NCBI GenBank assembly: GCA_945925985.1
Contig: CAMELV010000008.1
Location: 62,001 to 126,000 of the forward strand
Origin: Comamonas sp. lk
GTDB lineage: Bacteria; Pseudomonadota; Gammaproteobacteria; Burkholderiales; Burkholderiaceae_C
Direction of reading: 5' to 3'
DNA length: 64,000 bases
The notes beneath the pieces are model-generated. The model saw only the letters and a list, made by a program, of their open reading frames with translations. It had not been told where the DNA came from and ran no database searches. The translations under genes and the position numbers were made by a program. How positions within the stretch are numbered: the stretch's first letter is position 1; each line of letters starts with the position of its first letter. Below, piece by piece: positions 17,704 through 26,063 of the stretch.

Positions 17704-18912
17704 ATGAGCCAACAAGACGCTGTCGTCGTTTCCACCGCTCGCACGCCGATCGGCAAGGCCTATCGGGGCGCGTTCAACAATACCGACGCAGTGGTACTTG
17801 GCGGACATGTAATTCGCGCAGCCCTCGACAAGGTCGGTGTAAAGGGCGAGGATGTCGACGATGTCGTGCTGGGTGTGGCTGCGCAGCAGGGCAACCAGGG
17901 CTACAACCTGGGCCGTTTGTGCGGCTACACGGCCGGCCTGCCAGAAAGCGTCGCGGGAATGACCCTCGATCGGATGTGTGCGTCCGGGCTTGTCAGCATT
18001 GCCACGGCCGCCAAGGGCATCATGAGCGGCGAGTTGACAATTGCCGTGGCCGGCGGTTTGGAGTCGATCTCGCTGGTGCAGAACAAGCACAAAAACAGCT
18101 ACCGGTCCCAAGCTGATTCAGTACTCAAGGCGATGCCGATGGCCTACATCCAGATGATCGAAACCGCTGAGATTGTGAGCCGTCGCTATCAAGTTTCCAG
18201 GGAGGTGCAGGACCAGTTTGCGTTACGCAGCCAACAGCGCGTTGCCGCGGCGCAGGTCGGCGGCCTATTTACAGACGAGATCGTTCCGCTCGCCACCAAC
18301 AAGCTGAAGTTCGATAAGGAGGGCAACGCGGTCGGCAGTGAAGCGGTCCTACTACTGCAGGATGAGGGCAATCGGGCAGACACCACCATGGATAGCCTGG
18401 GTCGACTCAAGCCGGTATGGAAAGGCGGCCAGTGGGTACCCGAGGGAGAGTTCATAACCGCTGGTAACGCCTCTCAGCTCTCTGATGGCGCCTCGGTGTC
18501 GGTCCTTATGAGTCGTGCTGAGGCGAAGCGCCGGGGCTTGGCCGAACTCGGAACCTACCGGGGTCTGGCCGTTGCCGGCTGTGGTACGGATGAAATGGGC
18601 ATCGGACCGCTGTTCGCCATTCCGAAGTTGCTGGCGCGCCACGGTCTTGGTATTGATGACATCGGGCTTTGGGAAATCAATGAAGCCTTCGCCTGTCAGG
18701 TGATCTGTTGCCGGGATCGCTTAGGTATTCCGGACGACCGGCTCAACGTGAATGGCGGGGCGATCGCGATTGGCCATCCCTTTGGCATGTCGGGTGCGCG
18801 GATGGTCGGTCACGCCCTGATCGAAGGACGTCGCCGACGAGTCCGTTATGCGGTCGTCAGCATGTGTGTTGGGGGCGGCATGGGCGCCGCAGGCTTGTTC
18901 GAGCTAACCTGA
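17704..18912 (+). CDS. Acetyl-CoA acetyltransferase (second thiolase)
   Basis: A 402-residue thiolase with the nucleophilic Cys92 in [17 protein letters not shown], the histidine motif [16 protein letters not shown] and the C-terminal [14 protein letters not shown]. It differs clearly from the FadA6-like thiolase at 6339-7499 and resembles general acetyl-CoA acetyltransferases. In this operon it most likely cleaves the 3-keto form of the side chain, releasing acetyl-CoA and the indane carboxyl-CoA that IpdC uses. ATG at 17704, 13 bp after the MaoC stop. Confidence 0.87.
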   Translation: MSQQDAVVVSTARTPIGKAYRGAFNNTDAVVLGGHVIRAALDKVGVKGEDVDDVVLGVAAQQGNQGYNLGRLCGYTAGLPESVAGMTLDRMCASGLVSIATAAKGIMSGELTIAVAGGLESISLVQNKHKNSYRSQADSVLKAMPMAYIQMIETAEIVSRRYQVSREVQDQFALRSQQRVAAAQVGGLFTDEIVPLATNKLKFDKEGNAVGSEAVLLLQDEGNRADTTMDSLGRLKPVWKGGQWVPEGEFITAGNASQLSDGASVSVLMSRAEAKRRGLAELGTYRGLAVAGCGTDEMGIGPLFAIPKLLARHGLGIDDIGLWEINEAFACQVICCRDRLGIPDDRLNVNGGAIAIGHPFGMSGARMVGHALIEGRRRRVRYAVVSMCVGGGMGAAGLFELT

Positions 18913-18929
18913 GCACCCCTGGAAACACC

Positions 18930-19895
18930 ATGGTGATGAACCAAACTGGAGCAGCTGGATGCCTGGCTGGCAAGGCGATAGTGATTACCGGGGCAGGTCG
19001 CGGGCTAGGCGCCGCCTATGCCAGACTTGCCGCGTCCGAGGGGGCCCGGGTAGTGGTCAACGACATCGACGAAGCGGCGGCCTCGACGGTTGCCAGGGAC
19101 ATCACTGAACGTGGTGGCCAGGCTTTCGCCGAAGGCTCCGATATCTCTAGTTGGGATGGCGCAGCCGCTCTGGTTGCCGCTTGTATCGAACGTTATGGCG
19201 GACTCGATGGCCTCGTGAACAACGCAGCGCTTTTTCATATGGCGGGTCCTGATGCAGAGGATGAGGGCACGCTGCGCGCACTGATATCCGTCAACCTGTT
19301 TGGGACCGCTTTTTGTGGAATCCACGCCCTGCGTCACATGATTCCGCGTCAGCGCGGGGCGATCGTAAACATCACCTCTGGCGCCCAAGCGGGTTCGAGT
19401 CTCCAGGGCATTTATGGCGCCTCGAAGGGTGCCGTGGCCTCGCTGACATATAGCTGGGCTATCGATGCCGCCGTCCATGGCATACGCGTTAATGCTTTTT
19501 CGCCCATGGCGCGCACGCACATGGCGGATAAGGCGAAAGCGTACCTGCTTGCGCATGACCGCAAGCCCTGGCCGGAGTTGTCTTCGACTCCGGAAGACAA
19601 CGCCCCGGTGGTGGTCTTTCTGTTGTCGGACCACGCGTTAGGCGTTCATGGGCAGGTTCTCCGTTTGGATGGCGGGCGTCTCTCGCTGATGACGCATCCA
19701 GCGGTCCTTCACCCGCCCATCCAGCACTCGTCCTGGACCGTGGAAGACGTACGCGCGGCCTGGGATGGCCATCTGCAGGCTCACCAGTTACCACTGGGCG
19801 TGGTGGCAACCGATTGGTGTACGCAGTCCTACGATTTGCCCTATTCCCGCCAGGGCGATGGGTCGGGTGCCCTGGCCGGGGCATGTGCAACGTGA
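18930..19895 (+). CDS. SDR family oxidoreductase, probable 3-hydroxyacyl-CoA dehydrogenase
   Basis: A 321-residue SDR: cofactor loop ITGAGRGLGAAYA, acidic residue VNDID (NAD preference), NNAA, catalytic Ser and YxxxK in NITSGAQAG...YGASK. A C-terminal extension of about 60 residues beyond the SDR core (from about 260 on) resembles the tail of the SDR at 5459-6334. I chose the ATG at 18930 because residues upstream are translated thiolase overlap. Following a MaoC hydratase and a thiolase it is well placed to oxidise the (3R)-hydroxy intermediate. Confidence 0.82.
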   Translation: MVMNQTGAAGCLAGKAIVITGAGRGLGAAYARLAASEGARVVVNDIDEAAASTVARDITERGGQAFAEGSDISSWDGAAALVAACIERYGGLDGLVNNAALFHMAGPDAEDEGTLRALISVNLFGTAFCGIHALRHMIPRQRGAIVNITSGAQAGSSLQGIYGASKGAVASLTYSWAIDAAVHGIRVNAFSPMARTHMADKAKAYLLAHDRKPWPELSSTPEDNAPVVVFLLSDHALGVHGQVLRLDGGRLSLMTHPAVLHPPIQHSSWTVEDVRAAWDGHLQAHQLPLGVVATDWCTQSYDLPYSRQGDGSGALAGACAT

Positions 19896-19982
19896 TGGTA
19901 ACGCAAGCTGGATTAATGACCCTGACGGTTGCCAAAGGGTCGGCAAGAGGACCACGGAAGCACGAAGTTCAAAGGAAGCAGC

Positions 19983-20864
19983 ATGCTTGAAGAAATCGCA
20001 ATCATCGGCATCCGTGGTCTCGGCCTGGGGGCAATCTATGCTCTGGTGGCGATGAGCATGAATATTGTCTATGGTTCATCACACATTCTCAATTTTGCCC
20101 AGGGAAACATGTTCGTCCTTGGCGGGTATGCGGCTGTATTGGCCACCGCCGGTTATGCCGATATAGGTATGTGGCTTGTGTTGCTGCCCTTGGCAGCGCT
20201 TCTGCTGGCGGCGGTAGTCACCTTCCAGGGCTGGATCACCCTCATTCCATTGCGGCATACGGTTGAGCAGAATTCCTGGCTCATTACCACCATGGCCGCT
20301 TCCATCATCATCAGCGCCTGCCTGCTGCTGTTTCAGGGCCCATGGGCGGCAAATGCGAAAAGTCCGATTCCCCCTTTACAGATCTTGGGTGTACGAACGC
20401 CGGGGCCGTACATGGCGGTCATCGTGCTTGCATTGGCATGGTACTTCGCCCTGCGCTACTTTCTTCAGCGCACACTGACCGGACTGGCCATTAGTGCGTT
20501 GTCGCAGGATCTCGAGGCGGCCAGGGCAGCCGGCCTCCGGGTGCGCCGCCTTCAGTTGCTTTCCTTTGCAGTCAGCGGCTTGGTCGTGGGCAGCGCCGGC
20601 TTTGTGGCCGCACCTCTGATGTCGATCTCGGCGGACACCGGTTCACGATACGTAATCAATGGGTTTGTCGCGGCTGTGATTGGGGGCATGGGCAACAACC
20701 TGGGCGCCATGGTTGGTGGGGCACTGGTGGGCATAGTCTCGATGATGGCGGTGTATGTGGTTGGCGGCGAGTACCAGGGTTTGGTCACGCTACTGCTGCT
20801 GGTTGCCATGTTGGTGATCCGCCCGGAAGGCATCTTCGGCCGCGCGACGGCGCGCCGCGTGTAA
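19983..20864 (+). CDS. Branched-chain amino acid-type ABC transporter permease (LivH family)
   Basis: A 293-residue integral membrane protein with about eight hydrophobic segments and the LivH-type start GLGAIYALVAMSMNIVYGSSHILNFAQGNMF and C-terminal VIGGMGNNLGAMVGGALVG. A good ribosome site (AAGGAAG) precedes the ATG at 19983; the upstream frame has no family similarity. It forms one half of the inner-membrane channel with the LivM part of the next gene. Such transporters often import organic acids or aromatic compounds rather than amino acids. The operon context suggests a steroid-derived acid, which is inference. Confidence 0.87.
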   Translation: MLEEIAIIGIRGLGLGAIYALVAMSMNIVYGSSHILNFAQGNMFVLGGYAAVLATAGYADIGMWLVLLPLAALLLAAVVTFQGWITLIPLRHTVEQNSWLITTMAASIIISACLLLFQGPWAANAKSPIPPLQILGVRTPGPYMAVIVLALAWYFALRYFLQRTLTGLAISALSQDLEAARAAGLRVRRLQLLSFAVSGLVVGSAGFVAAPLMSISADTGSRYVINGFVAAVIGGMGNNLGAMVGGALVGIVSMMAVYVVGGEYQGLVTLLLLVAMLVIRPEGIFGRATARRV

Positions 20865-20898
20865 TGGCGCTCCACCGCCGTGATTGGAAAGTCAAGTC

Positions 20899-22701
20899 AT
20901 GAAGTCGATTGCTGATGTCACGCCTAATACAAGCGGCAAGAAGGCGCCGGAGCAAGATACCGATACGCGGCAACTGCTGCTGGCTTGCGTACTGGTGGTT
21001 TTGAGCGGCATCGTGCCCGACTGGTTTGGCAGTTCCTACTGGACACACTGTTTTCAACTGGTGAATCTGTTTATTGCCGTGGCAGCCTTTCAGAACCTGC
21101 TGATGCACGATGCCGGGCAGAGTTCCTTCGGTCAAGGGGCTATCTTCGGTGTTGCCGCCTACGGTGCTGCCATTGCCAGCAGTATGTTTGGGCAGCCTTA
21201 CGTCGTGGCTGCCATAGTGGGTGTTCTCGCGGCTGTTGTCGCCAGCTTTCTCTACGCCTTGCCCGCGCTGCGTGTCCAGGGCTACTACCTCGGCTTTGTC
21301 ACCATGAGCGCAGCCACCGTGTTTCCGGAGATGCTGATTGCCTTCAACACTCACACCAAGGGTGTCAACGGCATTTCCATCAGCTTCGCAACTTGGCAAG
21401 AACGCACGATCTTGGGACTTTCCCCGTTGAGTTTGCTGGTGTCCGGGGTTGCGTGCGCGGCCTTGGCTGCTCACGTCATTTTGCGCCGGACCTCCCTTGG
21501 GCGGCGTTTGCATGTTGCCGCCATAAGCCCTGAAGCTGCCCAGTCGCTTGGCATCTCCCCTGGTGTCATGCGTTTCACTGCCTTCACGCTGGTCGCAGTG
21601 GGAACCGGACTTGCTGGGACGCTCTATACGCCCATCGTTGGCTTCATCAGCCCTGCCGCCTTTGGACTAGATACCTCGATCCTGTTTTTCCTGGCGGTGA
21701 TCGTGGGTGGACGCGGCCAGATTCTAGGACCTGTGGTGGGTGTGTGGCTGCTGTACCTGCTGCCCAATATTCTTTTGGCTGATCTCCATTCGTACCGCTT
21801 GCTGGCCTACGGCATGGCAGCACTGATTGTGATGCTTGCCATGCCTGATGGCGTTGTCGGCACTTATGAGCGCTGGCGGAACCGGCGGCGAAGTTCTGAA
21901 ACCCCGCTTCGGCTGGGCCTTGAAAGCCTGTTGGACATCGACAATCGCAAGGCTCCGGGTCGCGGTGCTTCCAACGAGATTGCCATCGATGTTCAGTCTG
22001 GCAGCAAGTCCTACGGTGCCGTGGCGGCGCTCGACGGCGTCACCCTTCAGATCAAACGCCACCAGATTCACGGCCTAGTCGGGGCCAATGGTTCCGGAAA
22101 GACGACCTTGCTGAACATGCTCAGCGGTTTCGCGCGACTCGATAGCGGCAGCCTGCGGATCGCCGGACATGACATTTCATCTAGGGCCGCTCATCGCATC
22201 GTCCATCTTGGGCTTGGGCGCACTTTCCAGACTCCGCGGATCTTTTCGACCATGAGCCTGTGGGAAAACATCCAGATCGGGATTGATGCCGCAGCCGGAT
22301 TGCATCACGATGTCGCAGCCGGTCGACATCACAACAAGATTCTCACCGAGTTGGAGGACAAGATGCAGGGCCGGAGCGTTGAATTGGTGCCGCACGGGCA
22401 GCGACGCCTAGTGGAATTGATGCGTGTGGTGCTCACTGGCGCAGATATTTTGCTGCTTGACGAACCAGCTGCCGGACTGTCGCCGGCCGAACGTCAGCAG
22501 TTCAGGAGTCTGTTATGCCATATGCGTGACGTCCTTGGCACAACCATCGTTTTGGTGGAGCACGACCTTGAGCTCGTATGGGGTATCGCAGATACCATCA
22601 CCGTCCTCGAAACCGGCAAAGTAGTGGCCCATGGCACCACCGCCGAGATCAGTGAAAATCCGTCTGTCAAAAAGCTTTTTATCCAGGTGGTCCATGCTTG
22701 A
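20899..22701 (+). CDS. Fused ABC permease-ATPase (LivM-LivG)
   Basis: A 600-residue fusion. Residues about 25-320 are a LivM-type permease with about ten membrane segments (DAGQSSFGQGAIFGVAAYGA, VQGYYLGFVTMSAAT, GGRGQILGPVVG). Residues about 360-600 are a LivG-type ATPase with Walker A GANGSGKT (395-402), Walker B ILLLDEP (517-523) and the H-loop His555 (VLVEHD). The ABC signature is degenerate, VPHGQ at 497-501 instead of LSxGQ. The ATG at 20899 has GGAAAG eight bases upstream. LivM-LivG fusions occur elsewhere in proteobacteria. The fused ATPase would pair with LivF, encoded with an 8-bp overlap downstream. Confidence 0.88.
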   Translation: MKSIADVTPNTSGKKAPEQDTDTRQLLLACVLVVLSGIVPDWFGSSYWTHCFQLVNLFIAVAAFQNLLMHDAGQSSFGQGAIFGVAAYGAAIASSMFGQPYVVAAIVGVLAAVVASFLYALPALRVQGYYLGFVTMSAATVFPEMLIAFNTHTKGVNGISISFATWQERTILGLSPLSLLVSGVACAALAAHVILRRTSLGRRLHVAAISPEAAQSLGISPGVMRFTAFTLVAVGTGLAGTLYTPIVGFISPAAFGLDTSILFFLAVIVGGRGQILGPVVGVWLLYLLPNILLADLHSYRLLAYGMAALIVMLAMPDGVVGTYERWRNRRRSSETPLRLGLESLLDIDNRKAPGRGASNEIAIDVQSGSKSYGAVAALDGVTLQIKRHQIHGLVGANGSGKTTLLNMLSGFARLDSGSLRIAGHDISSRAAHRIVHLGLGRTFQTPRIFSTMSLWENIQIGIDAAAGLHHDVAAGRHHNKILTELEDKMQGRSVELVPHGQRRLVELMRVVLTGADILLLDEPAAGLSPAERQQFRSLLCHMRDVLGTTIVLVEHDLELVWGIADTITVLETGKVVAHGTTAEISENPSVKKLFIQVVHA

Positions 22702-23392
22702 AATCGCCGGTCTGCATTCCGGGTATGGCAGTGTGCCTGTACTCGATGACATCAATCTGGCTGTGGGCAAGGGTGAGATCCTGCTTGTTGTCGGAGAGAA
22801 CGGTGCCGGCAAGTCCACGCTGCTTCGCACCATCGGTGGATTTATCAAACCCTATCGGGGTTCAATCAAGCTCTGTGGCGAAGAGATTGGTGGCATGAAG
22901 CCTGAAGACATCGCCAGGAGCGGACTGCGTCTGGTTCTTGACGGCCACCGAGTGTTCCCTGAAATCTCTGTCTGGGATAACCTGCGCCTGGGGGCGGTTA
23001 TTCGAAACGATAAGAAGGCCTTCGAGGGTGCCATCGAAGAAGTGTTCGCGGTGTTCCCCATCCTGAAGCAGCGGCTCAGGCAATCGGCGCGTGACCTCAG
23101 TGGTGGACAACAGCAAATGCTGGCACTTGGGCAGGCATTCGTGGCACGGCCCAAGGTGCTGCTGAGTGATGAACCTTCGCTGGGTTTGGCGCAGGCGCTG
23201 TTGCCGCCCATCCTGGATTTCCTGAAGCGCTGGGCCGCCAGTGGCACCGCGATCATCATCGTGGAGCAACACATTGACATCGCCCTTTCGGTTGCGGACA
23301 GCGCCGCGGTCGTCGAACGCGGGCGGATAAAGCTGACATGCGCCGCGAGCGAACTTGGTGGACGGTTGCAGCAGATGTCGCAGTCGCCTTAA
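22694..23392 (+). CDS. ABC transporter ATP-binding protein (LivF family)
   Basis: A 232-residue ATPase with Walker A GENGAGKST, the canonical signature LSGGQQQM, Walker B VLLSDEP and H-loop VEQHID. The start overlaps the LivM-LivG stop by 8 bp, so translation is probably coupled. With the degenerate signature of the partner, this subunit supplies the one intact signature motif of the ATPase pair. It energises uptake of the substrate bound by the LivK-type protein at 24371-25609. Confidence 0.88.
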   Translation: MLEIAGLHSGYGSVPVLDDINLAVGKGEILLVVGENGAGKSTLLRTIGGFIKPYRGSIKLCGEEIGGMKPEDIARSGLRLVLDGHRVFPEISVWDNLRLGAVIRNDKKAFEGAIEEVFAVFPILKQRLRQSARDLSGGQQQMLALGQAFVARPKVLLSDEPSLGLAQALLPPILDFLKRWAASGTAIIIVEQHIDIALSVADSAAVVERGRIKLTCAASELGGRLQQMSQSP

Positions 23393-23509
23393 GCGGTTTG
23401 ATTGGTCTGCCCAACCGTCTTCCGTCATCGGTGGGGACTGACTTTTCCGCTCAGACGGTAGTGATATCCACGGCGTTAGGTGGTCGGCTATTCAACGGGA
23501 GAAATGCAA

Positions 23510-24262
23510 ATGACCTTGAAGAACAGGATTGTGGTAGTCACCGGCGGCGCCAACGGAATTGGGCGGGCGACCGCATTGAGGTTGGCTGGAGATGGTGCAG
23601 ACTTGGCCCTGCTGGATCTTGATGCGAGCGGCCTGGAACAGACCGCAAGGGAGGTTCGTGCCATTGGCGTGAGGGTGGCAGTACATGCTATCGACTGCAC
23701 GGACGAGGCGCAAGTCGAGCCCGCATTCGCAGCCATTCGGGCAGAACTCGGGCCGGTCGATGTCTTGGTCAATAATGTTGGTCAGAGTGCGCGAGAGAAG
23801 TCTCACGCCTTTGTCGGCGCCGATCTGAAGACCCTGGATTTCCTTCTGGACGTCAACTTGAAGACTTGTATCATTTGCACTCGCCAGGTGGTTGCGCCGA
23901 TGCGTGATCGGCGCAGTGGCAGGATCATCAACATGGCTTCGGAAGCGGCCGTCAACGGTGCAGCACGCAGTTGGGACTATGCCGTCGCCAAGGCTGGTGT
24001 GATCGGATTCACCCGGGCTCTGGCCCGCGAACTGGCGCCTTACCAGGTGAATGTCAACGCGGTAGGGCCCGGCGCGACGCGCACACGTGCCATAGAGGCG
24101 CTGCCCAAGGATCTGATCGATCGAGTTTTGTCGGGTATACCCATGCAGCGCTTTGCCGAGCCCGAGGAGATTGCCGATGTGGTTGCCTTCTTTGCCAGCG
24201 ATGCCAGCAGCTACGTCACGGGTCAGACGCTCCTGGTAAACGGAGGCAACTGGATGCTTTGA
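23510..24262 (+). CDS. SDR family oxidoreductase
   Basis: A 250-residue classical SDR: VVTGGANGIGRATALRLA, LLDLDASG (Asp, NAD preference), NNVG, catalytic Ser in INMASEAA, YAVAK, and the C-terminal FFASDASSYVTGQTLLVNGG. The ATG at 23510 follows GGGAGA at a normal distance; an ATG six bases earlier would be too close to it. Last gene of the plus operon, 117 bp after livF. Substrate unknown; a hydroxysteroid or hydroxyacyl-CoA is plausible from context. Confidence 0.85.
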   Translation: MTLKNRIVVVTGGANGIGRATALRLAGDGADLALLDLDASGLEQTAREVRAIGVRVAVHAIDCTDEAQVEPAFAAIRAELGPVDVLVNNVGQSAREKSHAFVGADLKTLDFLLDVNLKTCIICTRQVVAPMRDRRSGRIINMASEAAVNGAARSWDYAVAKAGVIGFTRALARELAPYQVNVNAVGPGATRTRAIEALPKDLIDRVLSGIPMQRFAEPEEIADVVAFFASDASSYVTGQTLLVNGGNWML

Positions 24263-24273
24263 AGCATCCAGTT
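24248..24273 (+). terminator. Perfect palindrome over the SDR stop codon
   Basis: The arms AACTGGATGCTT and AAGCATCCAGTT are perfect complements separated by two bases, and the SDR stop codon lies in the middle. It would form a 12-bp hairpin at the transcript end. There is no clear T run after it (GTTCTGCTTGATCTT), so terminator function is likely but unproven. Confidence 0.5.
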
Positions 24274-24304
24274 CTGCTTGATCTTACCGACATACAGACG
24301 CTGT

Positions 24305-24327
24305 CCAACCCATTCAAAATGGGTTGG
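24305..24327. terminator. Second hairpin between convergent genes
   Basis: CCAACCCATT, three bases, AATGGGTTGG: a perfect 10-bp stem lying between the convergent SDR and livK genes. No T tract follows on either strand. It may serve as a bidirectional transcription block. Confidence 0.4.
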
Positions 24328-24370
24328 GCTTGCTACGCGACGGGCGCTGGTTATAGCGTCGCTGTGCGGA

Positions 24371-25609
24371 TCAGCTGCAGGACCGTAGCGCGGCGCCGTC
24401 GGCGCGCTTTTGGTCGGGACGGGTGACGAATACGATAGCGTCAGGGCCCACAAGAAAGTGGCTGCTTGGTGAGGCTGCCAACGGTCCATTGATCCGGCCA
24501 CTGATGCTGCCTGCATTTTTTTCCATCCAGGCGGCAATGACCTGGCCATCGAGCGACTTTGTGGCTTCTGCAGCCGCTTTCAGGATGTATACGCCGTCAT
24601 AGGCCATGCTGACCACTTGCTGATTCAATTGATCGAAATTTTTCGGGTCGTAGGCCTTGAGACGACCGATGAACTTTCCAAACTCGGTTTGACCTACGGC
24701 GTCGTTCGGGCAATACGTGTATGCCTTGAGCAACTGCCCATGGAGCTGCCCCGTTTTGTAGACTTCAGCACCGGCATTGCGCACCACCATGGGCACGTTC
24801 AGAGACGTTGTGTTACTGACCATGGCAACCTTCCAGCCCACTTCATCCATGTTCTTGAGCAGCGTGCCAGCGTCTACGCCCGTGCCAGCCACATGGATCA
24901 CGACATCGGGATTGCCACGGCGCAATGACAGGACCTGTGCCGTCATGTCCGATACATTTGGCTCGTGTTGCTGCACGCTTGTCAAAGTGATGCCACGGGC
25001 CGGGAGCAGCCGCTGCAACTCCTCTTGCGCAGCCTTGCCCTGGCTGCCAGTGTCTGTGATGATCGCGGCGGACTTCGACTTCAGGTTCTTTGAGATGTGA
25101 TCTACCATGGCGACCGCCACCGTCTGGATGCTGGTGAACAGGCTGAAGTGGTAGGGAGAGACCTGCGGGGTTATTGCTGATGAACCGGAAACGCTAACAC
25201 TGGCAATCTTGGCTTCCGTGAGGACTGGCGCAACTGCCAAAGTGGCTTGGCTCACCATGGGGCCCACCATGACCTGGATCTTGTCCCGGGAAATCAAACG
25301 TTTGACGGCGGTGACTGCCTGCGTCGGATCGTTTGCATCGTCGCCAATGAACATTTCCACCTTTCGCCCCAGAATGCCGCCTGAGGCGTTGATCTCATCG
25401 ACCGCCATCTTGTACCCGACCTGAGCAGTCAAACCGTTGGCAGGGTTACCTGTTACCGACAGCAGGGCGCCCAGACGCACTGGCTCGTTGCTGGTCTGTG
25501 CCCATCCCTGAGTCGATAACGTGGCGACCGCCATGACTGCGAACGCGACGAGTGAGCGCCGGCCCATCCTGATTGACGGATGCCTGCTGGTAAGCATTGC
25601 GAGGTTCAT
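24371..25609 (-). CDS. Branched-chain amino acid-type ABC substrate-binding protein (LivK family)
   Basis: A 412-residue periplasmic binding protein (type 1 fold). It has an N-terminal signal peptide (MGRRSLVAFAVMAVATLSTQGWAQ), then VRLGALLSVTGNPA, NASGGILGRKVEMFIGDDANDPTQA and VKRLISRDKIQVMVGP, typical of the LivK/leucine-binding protein family. It is the natural receptor of the Liv transporter encoded convergently at 19983-23392. It has its own promoter and is transcribed towards that operon. The ligand cannot be read from the sequence; context suggests a steroid breakdown product or side-chain acid. Confidence 0.88.
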   Translation of the reverse strand: MNLAMLTSRHPSIRMGRRSLVAFAVMAVATLSTQGWAQTSNEPVRLGALLSVTGNPANGLTAQVGYKMAVDEINASGGILGRKVEMFIGDDANDPTQAVTAVKRLISRDKIQVMVGPMVSQATLAVAPVLTEAKIASVSVSGSSAITPQVSPYHFSLFTSIQTVAVAMVDHISKNLKSKSAAIITDTGSQGKAAQEELQRLLPARGITLTSVQQHEPNVSDMTAQVLSLRRGNPDVVIHVAGTGVDAGTLLKNMDEVGWKVAMVSNTTSLNVPMVVRNAGAEVYKTGQLHGQLLKAYTYCPNDAVGQTEFGKFIGRLKAYDPKNFDQLNQQVVSMAYDGVYILKAAAEATKSLDGQVIAAWMEKNAGSISGRINGPLAASPSSHFLVGPDAIVFVTRPDQKRADGAALRSCS

Positions 25610-26063
25610 TGTGTCTCCATAAGCGTTAATTTAGATAATGCGCCGTAGAGGGGCGCTCTTACAACGTTATGATCCGGGTTCGGGGAGGGTGGGGCATCGT
25701 CCACACGGACTAGTCGTTTACGGGTCGCCTTGAGCAGGCCCACCCTTAAGATCTGTGAGCGTTGGTGCCGACGCCGATAGCTTGCTAGAAACACCATTTG
25801 CACGATCATTTGCATTTGGCGATCAGGCCTAGGGCAGCGCTTTAAATCGCATACTGCTCCAGGGTCTCCCTGTCCTTAAGTTCTTTCGGCACTTGAACCC
25901 GATGTTACAAACAGAAGGTGCACAAAATGTAAACTGGTTCAGAATTGAGAAGCAAAAACATTTTTAAGCCGGGTGATCTGATAGTGGATTAGATTTTGTC
26001 GCTGGAATCAGCATGGTGACCATTTCCAGTGCAAAGATGCCGATTGTTTCAAGGAGTTGCACC
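25610..26063. other. Intergenic region between livK and the Kelch gene
   Basis: A 454-bp stretch between divergent genes. It must contain the livK promoter and the promoter of the Kelch gene. AT content rises near 25890-25990. A 69-codon open frame lies on the minus strand (25606-25815) but has no recognisable similarity. The stretch also marks the boundary between the steroid block and the sugar block. Confidence 0.5.

Noticed and set aside
25606..25815. 69-codon minus-strand frame upstream of livK
   Set aside because: No family resemblance and it occupies the livK promoter region.
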